Shown here: positions 1 through 9,990 of the stretch, one piece after another
Layout of the letters: the number at the start of each line of letters is the position of its first letter
Numbering within the stretch: the stretch's first letter is position 1
Assembly (NCBI GenBank): GCA_948567375.1
Contig: OX419757.1
Span: forward strand, 66,464,001-66,528,000
Origin: Lunularia cruciata
Taxonomy: Eukaryota > Streptophyta > Marchantiopsida > Lunulariales > Lunulariaceae
Direction of reading: 5' to 3'
Length of the DNA: 64,000 bases
The notes under the pieces: generated by a model
Database searches by the model: none
The model's input: only the letters and a program-made list of their open reading frames with translations
What the model was told of the DNA's origin: nothing
Position numbers and translations under genes: made by a program

Positions 1-200
1 CCTAAGAATAGTCAGTCCCAAGATGGGAAGTTTGTCGAGAAGGTAGCCATAGAGCAAGCCTTGAAAAGAGATGAGTCCCAAGATGGGAAGTTTGCCAAGA
101 AGGCAACCATAAAGCAAGCTTGGAAGAGAGATGAGTCCGTAGAAGGGAAGTTTGTTAGTAAAGTAGCCATAAAGCAAGCTTTGGAGGAAGATAAGTTTGT
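1..200 (+). repeat. 60-bp in-frame tandem repeat between protease and RT (three copies)
   Basis: Three successive units of exactly 60 bases begin near positions 14, 74 and 134. Each encodes about 20 residues with the core SQDGKF, a basic stretch and an IKQAL-like end. The period keeps the reading frame. Element G2 carries four units of the same repeat at 42241-42460, so copy number varies between family members. The third unit here is diverged (SVEGKF). Confidence 0.9.
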
Positions 201-1640
201 ATTCACGGTGTGGATCAAGCCAATTGCACAAGAACAATCTGAGGAGGGCCAAGAGCCTCATCAAGCAATGGTTGATCAGATAGTTCAAGAGTTTGCGGAC
301 TTGTTTTCAAATGATATGCCAAAGGGATTACCCTCTAATTGAGGTATGCCATTCAAGATCAAGTTATTGCTAAGGAGTACTCTAGTGAGTAGACTGATCT
401 ATCGGCTCTCACCAAAAGAGTTGGAGGAGTTGTGAACAACACTTACAAAGTTGTTGGAGAAGGACTTAATATGACATAGTACCTCTCCTTGGGGAGCACC
501 GGTACTATTTGTTCCAAAGAAGGATGGAGGACTTCATTTTTGTATTGATTGCCATGGGCTCAATAAGCAAACCATGAAGAATGCATATCCTTTGCCTTGA
601 ATCGATGACTTGCTTGATCAACTAAGTGGAGCACAATACTTTTCCAAGTTGGATCTTTGCAGCGACTATTGACAAATCCCTATTGATAAAGAGGATGTGC
701 AAAAGACTACCTTTCACAAAAGGCATGGGCATTTTGAATGGAGAGTTCTACCTTTCGGATTCACTTATGCTCCAATAGTCTTCATGGATCAGATGAATCG
801 GGTGTTGGATGGACTATTGGATCGGTCCGTGGTGGTGTTCTTGGATGATATCTTAATCTATAGCAAGACAGAGGCAGAACACATGAATCATGTGTGAGAA
901 GTCCTAAGATGACTGTGCCAATGGAAATTTTTACTGCAAAAAGTCAAAGTGCGCCTTTTGGCAGAAGGAGGTTACCTTATTGGGTCATAAGATCTCATTA
1001 GAGGAGATCAAGATGGAAGAAGAGAAAATCAAGGCTATTACTGATTGGCTTACCCCAAACGATTCTACAAAAGTACGGGCATTCAATGGATTGGCCAATT
1101 TTTACTGACAGTTCATCCACTATTATGCTCATGTTGCTCCATTGATTGACCTCTTGGGAAAGAACTTGCGCTTCCAGTGGACCACCAAGCATGAAGAGGG
1201 ATTCCATAAGTTAAAGCCTACGGTGTCTTCAAGACCCATTCTTCAACCATATGATCCTCAACTACCTTATGTGGTTGATTTTGATGCTTCTAACTTTGCA
1301 ATTGGAATCATGTTGAGATGGAATTCCCAGATGGATTACATTCCATTACCTTTGTGTCTTGCAAACTAGATATAGTTGAAAGCAATTACTCTGCTCAAGA
1401 CCAAGAACAACTTGCAATGGTATATGCCACCAAGCTATGGATGCATTATCTCTTGGGGAAACAAGTGATCATGCAAACTAATCACAAACCATTATTGCAA
1501 ACCCTACACTTGGAACACATGAAGAGTCAACATCATCAATGGGAAAAGCAACTCTAATTTTTTGACATCAAACTTGAGTACAAACCAGATTGGTTCCATG
1601 TCATCCCTAATGCTCTATCACGATGATCTGATTTGAAGTC
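200..1640 (+). pseudogene. reverse transcriptase - RNase H (chromovirus G1)
   Basis: RNA-dependent DNA polymerase and RNase H of the gypsy polyprotein. Visible landmarks are ADLF near 300, [11 protein letters not shown] and CIDCHGLN (490-560), YFSKLDL (640-660), LPFGFTYAP (750-780) and the catalytic FLDDILIYS (838-865), whose two aspartates are intact. RNase H follows with VDFDAS (1273-1290), a DQEQLA helix (about 1400) and QTNHKPL (about 1475). The last motif is normally a TDH, so a catalytic Asp has become Asn, a change a single G-to-A gives. At least five in-frame stops (for example in LP*IDD and SDY*QI) and a shift near 1320-1370 break the frame. Confidence 0.92.
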
Positions 1641-1819
1641 TCTTCCTCTCATCACTATGGCAATTAGGACGGTGTCAATTGACCCCAAGGTCCATAATGA
1701 GTTTTAGTCAACTCTACAACAAGATCTCTTCTTCCAAATGGTACATGGTTGTCTAATAGTAGGCAACAAGGAGTACAACACCTTCTCCTTCAAAGAAGGC
1801 CTTCTATTCCATGCGGACT

Positions 1820-3125
1820 GGAGCTATGTTCCAGCCAAAGGTGATCTTTGACTTGTGCGCCTTCAAGAAGCCCATGATTTACCAATAGTTGGTCACATGG
1901 GGGTGGACAAGACCTTGGGTACCCTCCAACACCAATGGTGATGACCCAACATGACACAAAATGTTTGGGAGTTTGTCCAATCGTGTGAGAGTTGTCAACG
2001 TAACAAGGCTAGTAACCAAAAGCCAAGTGGACTCCTTCAGCCACTTCCCATTCCAACTACTCATTGGGAACATGTGAGCTTAGATCTCATCACCTCCTTG
2101 CCCAAGATACAACAAGGTCACACAACAATTGTGGTGTTTGTGGATAAGAGTAGTAAGCAAATCCATTTGGCACCAATGGTTGATACGTAGATGCTCCAAC
2201 CTTAGCACAACTCTATTTTGATAGTGTATTCAAACATCATGGGATGCCATGTGTACTTATCTCTGATCGTGATCCTCGCTTCACCAAAAAGTTTTAGCAA
2301 GCACTCTTCTAGATACTTGGCACCAAGCTTGCTTTTTCCATAGCCTATCATCCTCAAACTGATGGAAAAACTGAATGTGCAAATTGCACCTTGGAAGATA
2401 TGCTTTGTGCCTTTGTCAACATTCACCATACCAATTGGGATGAATGTCTTACATCTACAAAGTTTGCATACAACAATTCTTAATAGGCAAGCACCAGATT
2501 CTCTCTTTTCTTTCTCAATTTTGGCCAAGATTTGCTTGTCCCCAATTCTCTTCTTGATCCTCCTCTATTGCAGGTCCCTCATACTTCAACCTTCTTGACC
2601 ACCATGTCCGAATCTCTCCAACAAGCCAAATATCACCTCATTGTTGCTCAGAATTGTCAAAAATAATATGTGGACCACCATCGTTGTGGTCTCACCTTTG
2701 AATTCGGTGATCAAGTTATGCTATCTTCTAGTAATCTACCCCTCCCACTTGATACCCAAGTTCGTAAACTTGCCCCTAATTGGATAGGATCTTTTGATGT
2801 CACCCAAATTGTCTCTCTTGTTGATTATCAACTTGCCTTGCCTTGTCATATGCGCATCCATCCTGTCTTTCATGTTTCCAAGTTGAAACCCTTTGTTCCT
2901 AACCCCTCTTCTTTTTCCTCTAGAGTCCAACCTCCTCCTCTCCCCATCCCTATCAATGATCATGAGGAATATGAAGTTGATCGTATCCTTGCGCATCGCC
3001 ACATCTAACAAGGACGTCGACAACATATGGAGTACAAGGTCCTTTGGAAAGGGTATCCCCTTCATGATGCCACATGGGAACCTCTTTCTCATCTCTAGAA
3101 TGCACATACGGCCATCCATGAGTTT
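1820..3125 (+). pseudogene. integrase with C-terminal chromodomain (chromovirus G1)
   Basis: Integrase inserts the cDNA into host chromatin. The zinc-binding N-terminal domain shows GHMGVDKT and CESCQRNK (1885-2010). The catalytic core shows SLDLI (2078), SDRDPRF (about 2262) and YHPQTDGKTE (2343-2370), so the D,D,E triad is visible, though spread over shifted frames. After a GPY-like region (LAPNWIGSFDV, 2772-2800) comes a chromodomain at about 2955-3110: EYEVDRILAHR, then YKVLWKGYPLHDATWEP. Chromodomains at this place define chromoviruses and are thought to guide insertion into heterochromatin. Stops at about 2188, 3007 and elsewhere mark it as dead. Confidence 0.92.
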
Positions 3126-3173
3126 GACGCTTCAATGGCAACGAGGATGTCACCAACTAGCGGTGGGGGAATA

Positions 3174-4148
3174 TGTAACAATATGGAGTTTAGTGACATA
3201 GTTAGTAAGGCTAACAAAGTAAAGAGTAAGCCAAATTAGCCTAGAATATTCCAAAAGCATCTAGGAAGTTGCTTGGGAAGCTTCCTGACTAGTTAACTTG
3301 TGCCCCAAGCAGGTAGCTTTTCTAGAAGGAAGCTTCTAGAGGCTTCTAATTAGCTTAGCTTGCATGCCAAGTAGGTGGCTTCTAGAAGAAAGCTTCTTGA
3401 GAAGCTTCCTGGTTAACTTGGCTTGCACTCTAAGAAAGCGGCTCAAGGAAGCTTCTTGAGAAGCTTCTCAAGAGCCTTGTATGCTACCTATAAATAACAA
3501 AGTCAAAGCTCATGCTAGGATTCGGAGTTTTCCTCATTCAAGTGTCCCAATGTGAGCTTCCATTCTCGTATTTCTCTCATAGGTCTTGGTCGTTTACACC
3601 AAGACTCAAATCATTGCTAATTAGAGAACTCAATATAAGAGCAATAGATGCAAATGAAAAGATGATGAGTACTCCCTCACTCCTACTTTATGTACTTGTG
3701 AGATAGTCACGCATGCAGTTATTGATTATTGGAGTAACTCAAGTTACTAATCTAAAAGTCTAAAAGCTAAAAGTCTATACTCATGGGAATATTCCCTTGA
3801 GCATATAGTTCTATCTTGACCCAACCACTAAGTCAAAGATTCCTTCACATGGGCTATCCTTGGACTAAAGAAGAATCCAAAGCAAAAAGGCTTGTGGGTC
3901 TCGACTCTTTCCTCAATGCCAAACACCTAAGAATAATACCAAGTCAATACACTAGAATCCAAAATAGTGGTGCTCATGTTTTCCATTTCCTCTAAAGTAA
4001 GTTCCCCTCTATCTTAGCTATGACTAACTTTAGCTAATCATGACTAATGTAGAACTATCCTTTATCTCTATGTAAAGAATATCTCTCAAGTACTTGTAAT
4101 GCTAAACTAAATATAAAAAAGCACATACATGCACAAATGGGTGTTACA
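3174..4148 (+). repeat. complete 3' LTR of chromovirus G1
   Basis: The LTR starts with TGTAACA at 3174, directly after the purine-rich GGTGGGGGA (3162-3170), and ends with TGTTACA at 4142-4148. The two ends are inverted complements, the normal TG...CA structure, giving 975 bases. It holds an array of GAAGCTTC-like palindromes at 3244-3467 and a TATAAATA box at 3489-3496, so U3 is about 300 bases. A partial, inverted copy lies at 38805-39228. The target-site duplication cannot be checked because the 5' end is outside the window. Confidence 0.88.
3244..3496 (+). promoter_or_regulatory. LTR promoter with clustered heat-shock-element-like sites
   Basis: Eight perfect 8-base sites of the form GAAnnTTC or TTCnnGAA occur within 224 bases: GAAnnTTC at 3244, 3277, 3329, 3401, 3448 and 3460, and TTCnnGAA at 3320 and 3380. 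Two of them lie within the perfect 18-base palindrome region around 3455-3472. A TATAAATA box follows at 3489-3496. Alternating GAA and TTC blocks are the known binding pattern of heat-shock factors. Binding is inferred, not shown. The sites may have spread by local duplication of a GAAGCTTC-containing unit. Confidence 0.6.
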
Positions 4149-4189
4149 TAACTAACTTCTCCTTGCAAATTTTAATCAAGAGTTCTATG

Positions 4190-5133
4190 GAACTATGGTA
4201 TTCAACTATCTTCTTAAGTAGTGTTCTGGTTGACTCCTCAACTTTCTTTGAGGTGTGCTCTCTAAATTTTCTTGCTTATTGCTAAATACACTCTTCCAAG
4301 TACACTTTTGCCTCCAATATGTGCACTTGGGACTTAGCATCCCACAATCTCCTCTAATTGGTCATGCATCATCTTCATCTGTGTTACCACTATTATCTTC
4401 TCCTTCTCCAACTGCACTCAAACCTCTAGCAGCTTGACCACAATTTCTGCCCAGATGGTAAGCTCATCCTTCTTGCACTCCTCTTCCTTTGTCTTCAAAG
4501 TCTATGCAAACATCTTGATCTGAACTTCTTGCACATGCAGCTCTTCCTAGTGCAAGACTTCAGCCGTGACAAGGGCCACCTTCCTCTTTTCAATGTCCTC
4601 CTTCATGGTATCAATCTCTTCCGCTTGGGTTTTTACCTTCCCCTCAAGCTAAGCTTGATGCATTGCTTCTTCCTCCTTTGATGCCAACTCCTTCTGTCTC
4701 AACATCCTCTCCTCCAAGATCTCCTTCCCCAGGGATGCAATTCCTTCTCTAAGTTGGGCCACCTCTTATGCCAGATTGTTCCTCATCCTTTCCAATTCCA
4801 CATGTTGAGAGTGTCTCAGTGCCAACTCTGCTCTTGCCTTTCATTCACCTTGGTAACCTCTTGTGCAGATTGGTGAAGATGTCTGAGGAGGGTTACATAA
4901 TCAGTGATTGACTTACAGGAATTTGTGTAAATGGGGAGGAGTTCCTCTAGCAATTTCAAAGCAGAGGTAACTTTGTATACTCTGAGTTCAAAAGGAGTAG
5001 CAAAAGGGGTACTACGGCAATGGGTTTCCCTTTCACACTTACTTCCCTCCTCATTCTGAAAGAGGCTGAAGTTCCACTCTCTATCCACTTGACCAAGCCA
5101 AAGGATTTTACAAAGAATTTTGGAGGAATTCAA
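4190..5133 (-). pseudogene. decayed coiled-coil ORF, retroelement-type
   Basis: Read on the minus strand from 5133, a 105-codon open segment contains LLEELLPIYTNSC and ITDYVTLLRHLHQSAQEV. After a shift near 4820 the frame continues as a charged heptad-rich stretch (EVAQLREGIASLGKEILEER, then KTQAEEIDTMKED) to about 4255, with several stops. The segment around LLP-Y, DY-TL and H-A resembles a stretch at 63640-63720 (LLLPQY, VDYTTLAWRMH), so both probably derive from one family of coiled-coil ORFs next to gypsy elements. Element G1 ends 40 bases away, so G1 probably inserted beside or into it. No known enzyme domain is seen. Confidence 0.55.
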
Positions 5134-5339
5134 AAGTTCTAAGACATCTTGGGTGCAACTATTTCCTTTCCCATGGATCCTCTCATCCTATTCATCTCTT
5201 GTAGACTCTTCTCAACAAGAAATTTCCTATCTAAGTGCTAAGTCTCTCAAACAAGGAGGAAGAATGCCTATCTACGTAAAAAACTCTACAAAAGGTGAGG
5301 AGGATATGAGCCTCAAGTAGATATTTAAAGTGGTGGCTG

Positions 5340-6118
5340 AACTGTTATGCCTGTTGATCAAAGGTGTCATTTGGTGAGCAATTGCTTCTCATGTATGTGG
5401 TTGAAGGATACAATTGAATTGTCATCATTTGCAATTCTTGCCTACCTGCATTGCATTCATTTCCTTAGGATGTATCATTGTCTTCTGTATTTGAGGTATC
5501 AGATCAAAGGAAAGTCTTCCTGGCCAAGGGTCTAGTTCTAGGACAAAGGTCTCATTTGAGGATGAATGTTTTATTTATAGGACAAGGGGGAACTTCAAGC
5601 CAAAGATTTTCCTTGGAAGAAGATCTTCCTTTGAGTGCAAGCTTTCCCCGTTGGTGGAAGGATCACACTTCATGTAGTCATATGCATCCTTCTTTTCTAT
5701 CTAACTATTCCTTCATTTTGTCAAGCAATACTGACTAATTCAAAACCAAAGGGACTTTAAGTAAAGAGGAGAGGCATCACAAAACACCTTCACCCCACTC
5801 TTAATAAATATGTGGTCAAGTCTATTTCTAATGTGTTAGTGTATCATGTGGATGACTTAGTGCTGGTTGTTGGCTCATCACACTCTTGTCCCCATTATGG
5901 ATTGACCTATAGTTGTGCCCATAACACTATATTGACAATTAGAGAATGATAACCGAGGAGGCTAAAGGACTCACAAGCGTGACAGACCTATGAGCCATCT
6001 CTTGGGTTAAGTGTCCAATGGTAAACCCCATAGACTGGTTGAAGATGCACTACTTGAGGACATTCATACATTTCTCATCTACAACAAAGCTTCTACCTTA
6101 GCTCAAGCATTCAAAGAA
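5340..6118. other. stretch without a supported gene; possible gypsy pol tail
   Basis: At about 5530-5640 (plus) a frame reads SSRTKVSFEDECF followed by a purine-rich GGACAAGGGGGAAC tract. This resembles the end of a gypsy pol frame and polypurine tract, but no upstream integrase was recognised. The rest of the stretch to the hairpin at 6119 shows nothing supportable. Confidence 0.25.
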
Positions 6119-6158
6119 GCGGGATGCTGGGCTCAAGCTAATGAGCCCAGCATTCCGC
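6119..6158. repeat. inverted repeat (hairpin), 17-base arms
   Basis: Arms at 6119-6135 and 6142-6158 pair with one mismatch around a 6-base loop. The arms are GC-richer than their surroundings. The hairpin sits about 60 bases outside the point where the P1 unit begins to match P2. Confidence 0.8.
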
Positions 6159-7849
6159 AAGGCTGTGGTTGATGTGATCACTAAGGGATATTTTTGTTGA
6201 TATATATGATCACTATGTGTCATTGTGGTCTTCAGGATTGAGAGTCTGTCGATTTACTTTGGCATACATAGATGTGACGTGTATAACGTTATAATAAGAA
6301 AACTCCAAGGTAAACTATAAATTGTCATATGGTGAGAATGATTCATCTTTAGCAAATAACGTGAAAGAGCAATGTTGGGCAATTGTTATTTTTAAGGTTA
6401 TCTTTTAATGCTTCATGTTGTTGAAGGTTCATGCACGACGAATTTATGGATTATGAGCATATGGAAGAAAGATTGTTCGTACCGTGTGAGGATATAGATC
6501 TGAAATTGATGGGGTTGTGAAGATTATCTGCAGTGTGTATTGTTTTCTTGTTTGTTAGAAACAAGAGAAGCGTATGACCTACAACCAGGTAAATAGAAGG
6601 AGTCAACACTTATTTAAAAAGGTTGTTGGAAAGTTCAAGTTTAGGCAAGATATAGAGCAATAGGGTATGTTCCTGCATCATGTAACTATCTATCTACTTG
6701 CAGTTGAGGTTATATCGAGAGATCTGGTCTAACTCGGGTTGGTTAGGTCTCTAACTCGAAACGGAATTGATGCTAATTCATAGTATTTATCGAAATTATT
6801 TTTTCGAGGTGATTGCTGAACTTTCTTAAGAAAATCATCCGGTACATGAAATAAACGAAGCAAATTGTGTGAAAATATATCCTTATCTTCATGAAGACTT
6901 CCGGTACTCTAGAAAACGACTCATTGAAATGAAAGGTGCGTGAAGGCAGTCCTACGGTTATATATTCTTCTTGGATGAGTTTCAAAATAGGTCTACGTTT
7001 TAAGTTAAATGTACGATAACTACAAAGAGAAAGTCATCGGTCTTGAGCTATATGCGATATGAATCTTTTGATAGATTATCACCATTCATTTCAGGCCAAT
7101 CTAGACGTCCACCTACAAGTGATAACCAGCAGAAATTTTAAGTTATAGGAAACAAAGCTCAAAAAGTAATTAGTAGAGGTGGGGTAAAAAGACAAGACTT
7201 TGTGCTTGTAAATCATGCTCATTATTATTGATATAGTATTATACTAAGTTTTTGTTACCATGAATTATCCAAATTAGATACTGAAGCAAAGGGCATGTCA
7301 TATAACAAAAAATAAATCATAGTTTTATTTGGACGTGAACGAAACTATGATGGTATATAGGGCACTTGGATTCTGGCAACTGCTTTATTGTTGATGTGCA
7401 CATATATCAACGCGATAAATTAGACATTTCATTGTCATGTAAGTCATTGTGAGATGCAAAGTTCTTTGTGTAGTCTGATGAAGGAATATGGTTTCTTAAC
7501 AGAAGTGGAAGCAATTATTCAGAAATTATTGCTTTAATAACTGGATCAGTGGGTACAGTTTAGTACAACTCCAAGAACACCAATATGAAATAATGTAAAA
7601 GAATCAACAAAGAGAATCCTTGGAATATTCTCATCACCAGAGAGGAGGATTCCATGGAACAAGGTTCCCCTCCAGTCCCGGGACTTACTACAATCAAATC
7701 AATAAAAAATAGCCTAAGTAATAGAAGTTCTTATTTCTATAGGATGGCGGTAGTTCTGAAATGTATATTCCCACTGTGTTGTCGGTCGACATGAAACCGA
7801 TGAAAGGAGTTCTGCTTAAACGATGTTGGCTCATTTGCTGTAGAGTTGG

Positions 7850-8723
7850 AGACTTAGATCTCCTCCTTGGGACCGAAGAAAGACCCTGCCATCGCATCGT
7901 CCAGTCTAATCTTCAGGTCGTGCTTTTCCTCTATGAGTTTAGCTTTCCCTTTATCATCAGAACTCCCCTTCTAAATTAATGAGCCCAGAACTGTGTTGGC
8001 AGCATCAAGAGCAGTAGCCCATGGGAAGTGTTCTCCGCGCGTGCTCCCGGCGGGAGAATCTATCTGCGCTTGGTCCACTCTATCCTTCAGGTTCTCCTTT
8101 TCGATTCGGAGTTTATCTTTCGCTTCATTATCACAAGTCCCGTCCTCAACAAGTGAGCTCAGAACTTTGATGCTGACCTCAAGAGCATAATCCCGAGAAT
8201 TATCAGAAATAGGATTATAATCTAACTCATAGGTCTCCAGCTGTTCTAAGACCATTGCTAAGTCGATCCGTACATCGCATTCCGATTTGGCGACGACATT
8301 GGGCTCGAACATCTTCCCCGGTTCCAAGAGTCTTATGCTGACCCCAGCTGGATCATCAGCGGCGCCTCCTTTTTTAGCTACTATGCGGAAAAGCTCGGGT
8401 TTGGTTTTACCCTTCAGGTAGAAGTTTTCACCATCCAGTTCCTCTAGAGAGAAGACTATGATTATGAAGTCGGTAGGATCTGCCGATCCGGCAATTTTCT
8501 CACGGCAATAATTGACAGACAGAACTCTCGCCTTACCATGGGTTCTGATCTTCCTACTCTGTGCGGGTGAGTAGGAGTAAATATCTTTGAAATCTGTATA
8601 TACAGTGTTGCGAAGCTGGCCAGGTTCAGTTTCCGGGACAGATGATCCCGAAGAGTGAAAAACTCTACGGAGACCTTGCGTATTGGAGGTGGGCATGTGA
8701 GAAGAGCGTATACTCGAAAACAT
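7850..8723 (-). pseudogene. NCWDYA-family protein, P1 copy with both candidate catalytic residues lost
   Basis: The open frame 8723-7971 (250 codons) begins with MFSSIRSS, which is also present in the other copies. Compared with P2 and P3 it has two small deletions that remove the segment just before DFIIIVFSLEE, including the conserved His. NCWDYA has become NSRDYA, losing Cys and Trp. The rest is well kept: SECDVRIDLAMVLEQL, DYNPISDN, SSLVEDG. A single TAG at 7975-7977 ends it. Past it the frame goes on as a second copy of its own tail (SSDDKGKAKLIEEKHDLKIRL matching CDNEAKDKLRIEKENLKDRV) to about 7857. It may be a non-catalytic paralogue or an early pseudogene; function unknown. Confidence 0.6.
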
Positions 8724-8926
8724 GTCTCCAGATTTGACGCCCTACTCGATGATTTCACCTAGTCAGGTCCGGAAACTCTGCGAGAACGCACAGCAACTGT
8801 CAGCAATGTCCTTTCATCGCATCCCAGTCACATACACCGCATCCATTCAGAGATTTAACATAAAACTTCGCGCCGAAGAGCAAAGAAAATAGTGTATCTT
8901 TTAATGTAGTCTTCCGTTCTGGGGTC

Positions 8927-9113
8927 ATGGCAGTTGCGAATAACAGAAAGATTATAATTTGATTCAAATCCTGAATATCCAGAATGGCAGTTGCGAAAAC
9001 AGAAAAGATTATAATTTGATATTAAATCTTGAATATCCAAGATGATGAAATGGCAGTTTCGAATAACAAAAAACATTATAATTTGATTTCAAATCCTGAA
9101 TATCCAGAATAAT
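8927..9113. repeat. three-copy tandem repeat of 57-66 bases
   Basis: Units begin at 8927, 8984 and 9050 with ATGGCAGTT and end with GAATATCCA. P2 and P3 carry a single related copy at the matching place (near 22725 and 51450), so the block expanded only in P1. It lies upstream of the P1 main frame, in its presumed 5' region. Confidence 0.85.
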
Positions 9114-9379
9114 GAGTACTCACACAGCGAGTTCATTTAATGCTGAATTCTCTCACAGGAGGTGCTGACTCTTTTCTCACCTTCTCCCTTGACCCGCCCA
9201 CTACTTCTCCTTCTACCTACCTTCACCCGCTCCTCCTTAGCTCCGTGGCATAAGCTTACCTGATCGCACGAAATGCGCCGTAGTTGGATTTATAGCGCAC
9301 TGCCCATCAGTAATACTTGGAGTCCCACACAGTGGCACTCCACTTATGGGTTTATTTCAACATAATTTCGTATTATGTC

Positions 9380-9601
9380 TAGTCAACACTTGAACTCTAA
9401 CAAGACCGTGGGAAGAGTCATTATGCGGCCTTGCTTGTCATGCCCACGATGCAAAGTGCGCAGGTTCCTGGTATGAGGAAGGTTCTAATTACCACGGTAT
9501 ACGACGGGAGGCGAGGCTTGCACTAGTAGATACTCTTCTCCGCTGGTGGTATCTTGATGAGTTCAATCTCCAACTCTCCAGGACACTCTCCGAACTGCAA
9601 T
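9380..9601 (-). pseudogene. conserved upstream exon-like frame, P1 copy
   Basis: On the minus strand, a pyrimidine tract and CAG end at 9602, a 3' splice-site shape kept in P2 and P3. Downstream comes a frame with EEYLLVQASP, NLPHTRNLRTLHRGHD and QGRIMT that matches P2 residue by residue. It has one in-frame stop and a one-base deletion near 9515 relative to P2. Shared frame across three diverged copies suggests ancestral coding. I recognise no family. Confidence 0.45.
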
Positions 9602-9990
9602 CTGGAAGGACAGAAAATAACCCAGAATCAGTACTTCATTTCCGGAAACAACTCAGTTCGTCTCAATGTGCTTTGAACTACTGCATATTTATAATATGTT
9701 TGAGTGTAACGTAGAGGAGCACAATTAACGTAAAATATCGCAGGCTGCTTTCTTTCTCTTGTGCTCGGAAGGTTACGTGTCGTTTCTGAATTTGTCTGGA
9801 CGTTGGAAACGTCAGAAGCCGCGTTCGACCTCAGCCAAAGATGCTGCACTCCACTTTCCCATTTCCCCATGTTCCTGTGTGGAGGTCAAAAGTCAAGTAT
9901 ATCCGTCACGTGCGACCGAGCGTATTGAGGTGTAGATTCCAAACGGAAGAGAATGACCTCATATGAGAAAGTCAACAATCTTGTATAATT

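Larger units (their letters stand above)
1..4148 (+). mobile_element. Ty3/gypsy chromovirus, 3' portion with 3' LTR (element G1)
   Basis: The window opens inside the pol region of a chromodomain-bearing Ty3/gypsy element. Domain order on the plus strand is a 20-residue repeat linker, reverse transcriptase, RNase H, integrase, chromodomain, a short purine-rich tract and an LTR. This is the classical Metaviridae order. The gag and protease part and the 5' LTR lie outside the window. The frame is broken by many stops and shifts, so the element cannot move on its own. A second member of the same family lies at 38805-43060 on the other strand and supports the gene order. Family assignment is secure; the exact clade is not. 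Confidence 0.93.
6215..9990 (-). repeat. P1 copy of the duplicated gene-bearing unit
   Basis: This segment matches 22380-25740 in inverted orientation and, for its inner part, 49820-51960 in the same orientation. Shared landmarks are the outer end (TGATCACTATG at about 6219, with CTGATCACTGTG at the P2 end), a palindrome around ATAACGTTAT (6286), a 3' block ending CAGTCCCGGGACTTACTACA (7670-7694), the main frame (7971-8723), and an upstream block with a splice acceptor (9601). It is either a segmental duplication or an unrecognised mobile unit. No transposase is seen. Confidence 0.75.

Noticed and set aside
9628-9870. 80-codon minus frame upstream of the P1 acceptor site
   Set aside because: The homologous P3 sequence does not keep the frame; probably intron or 5' sequence.
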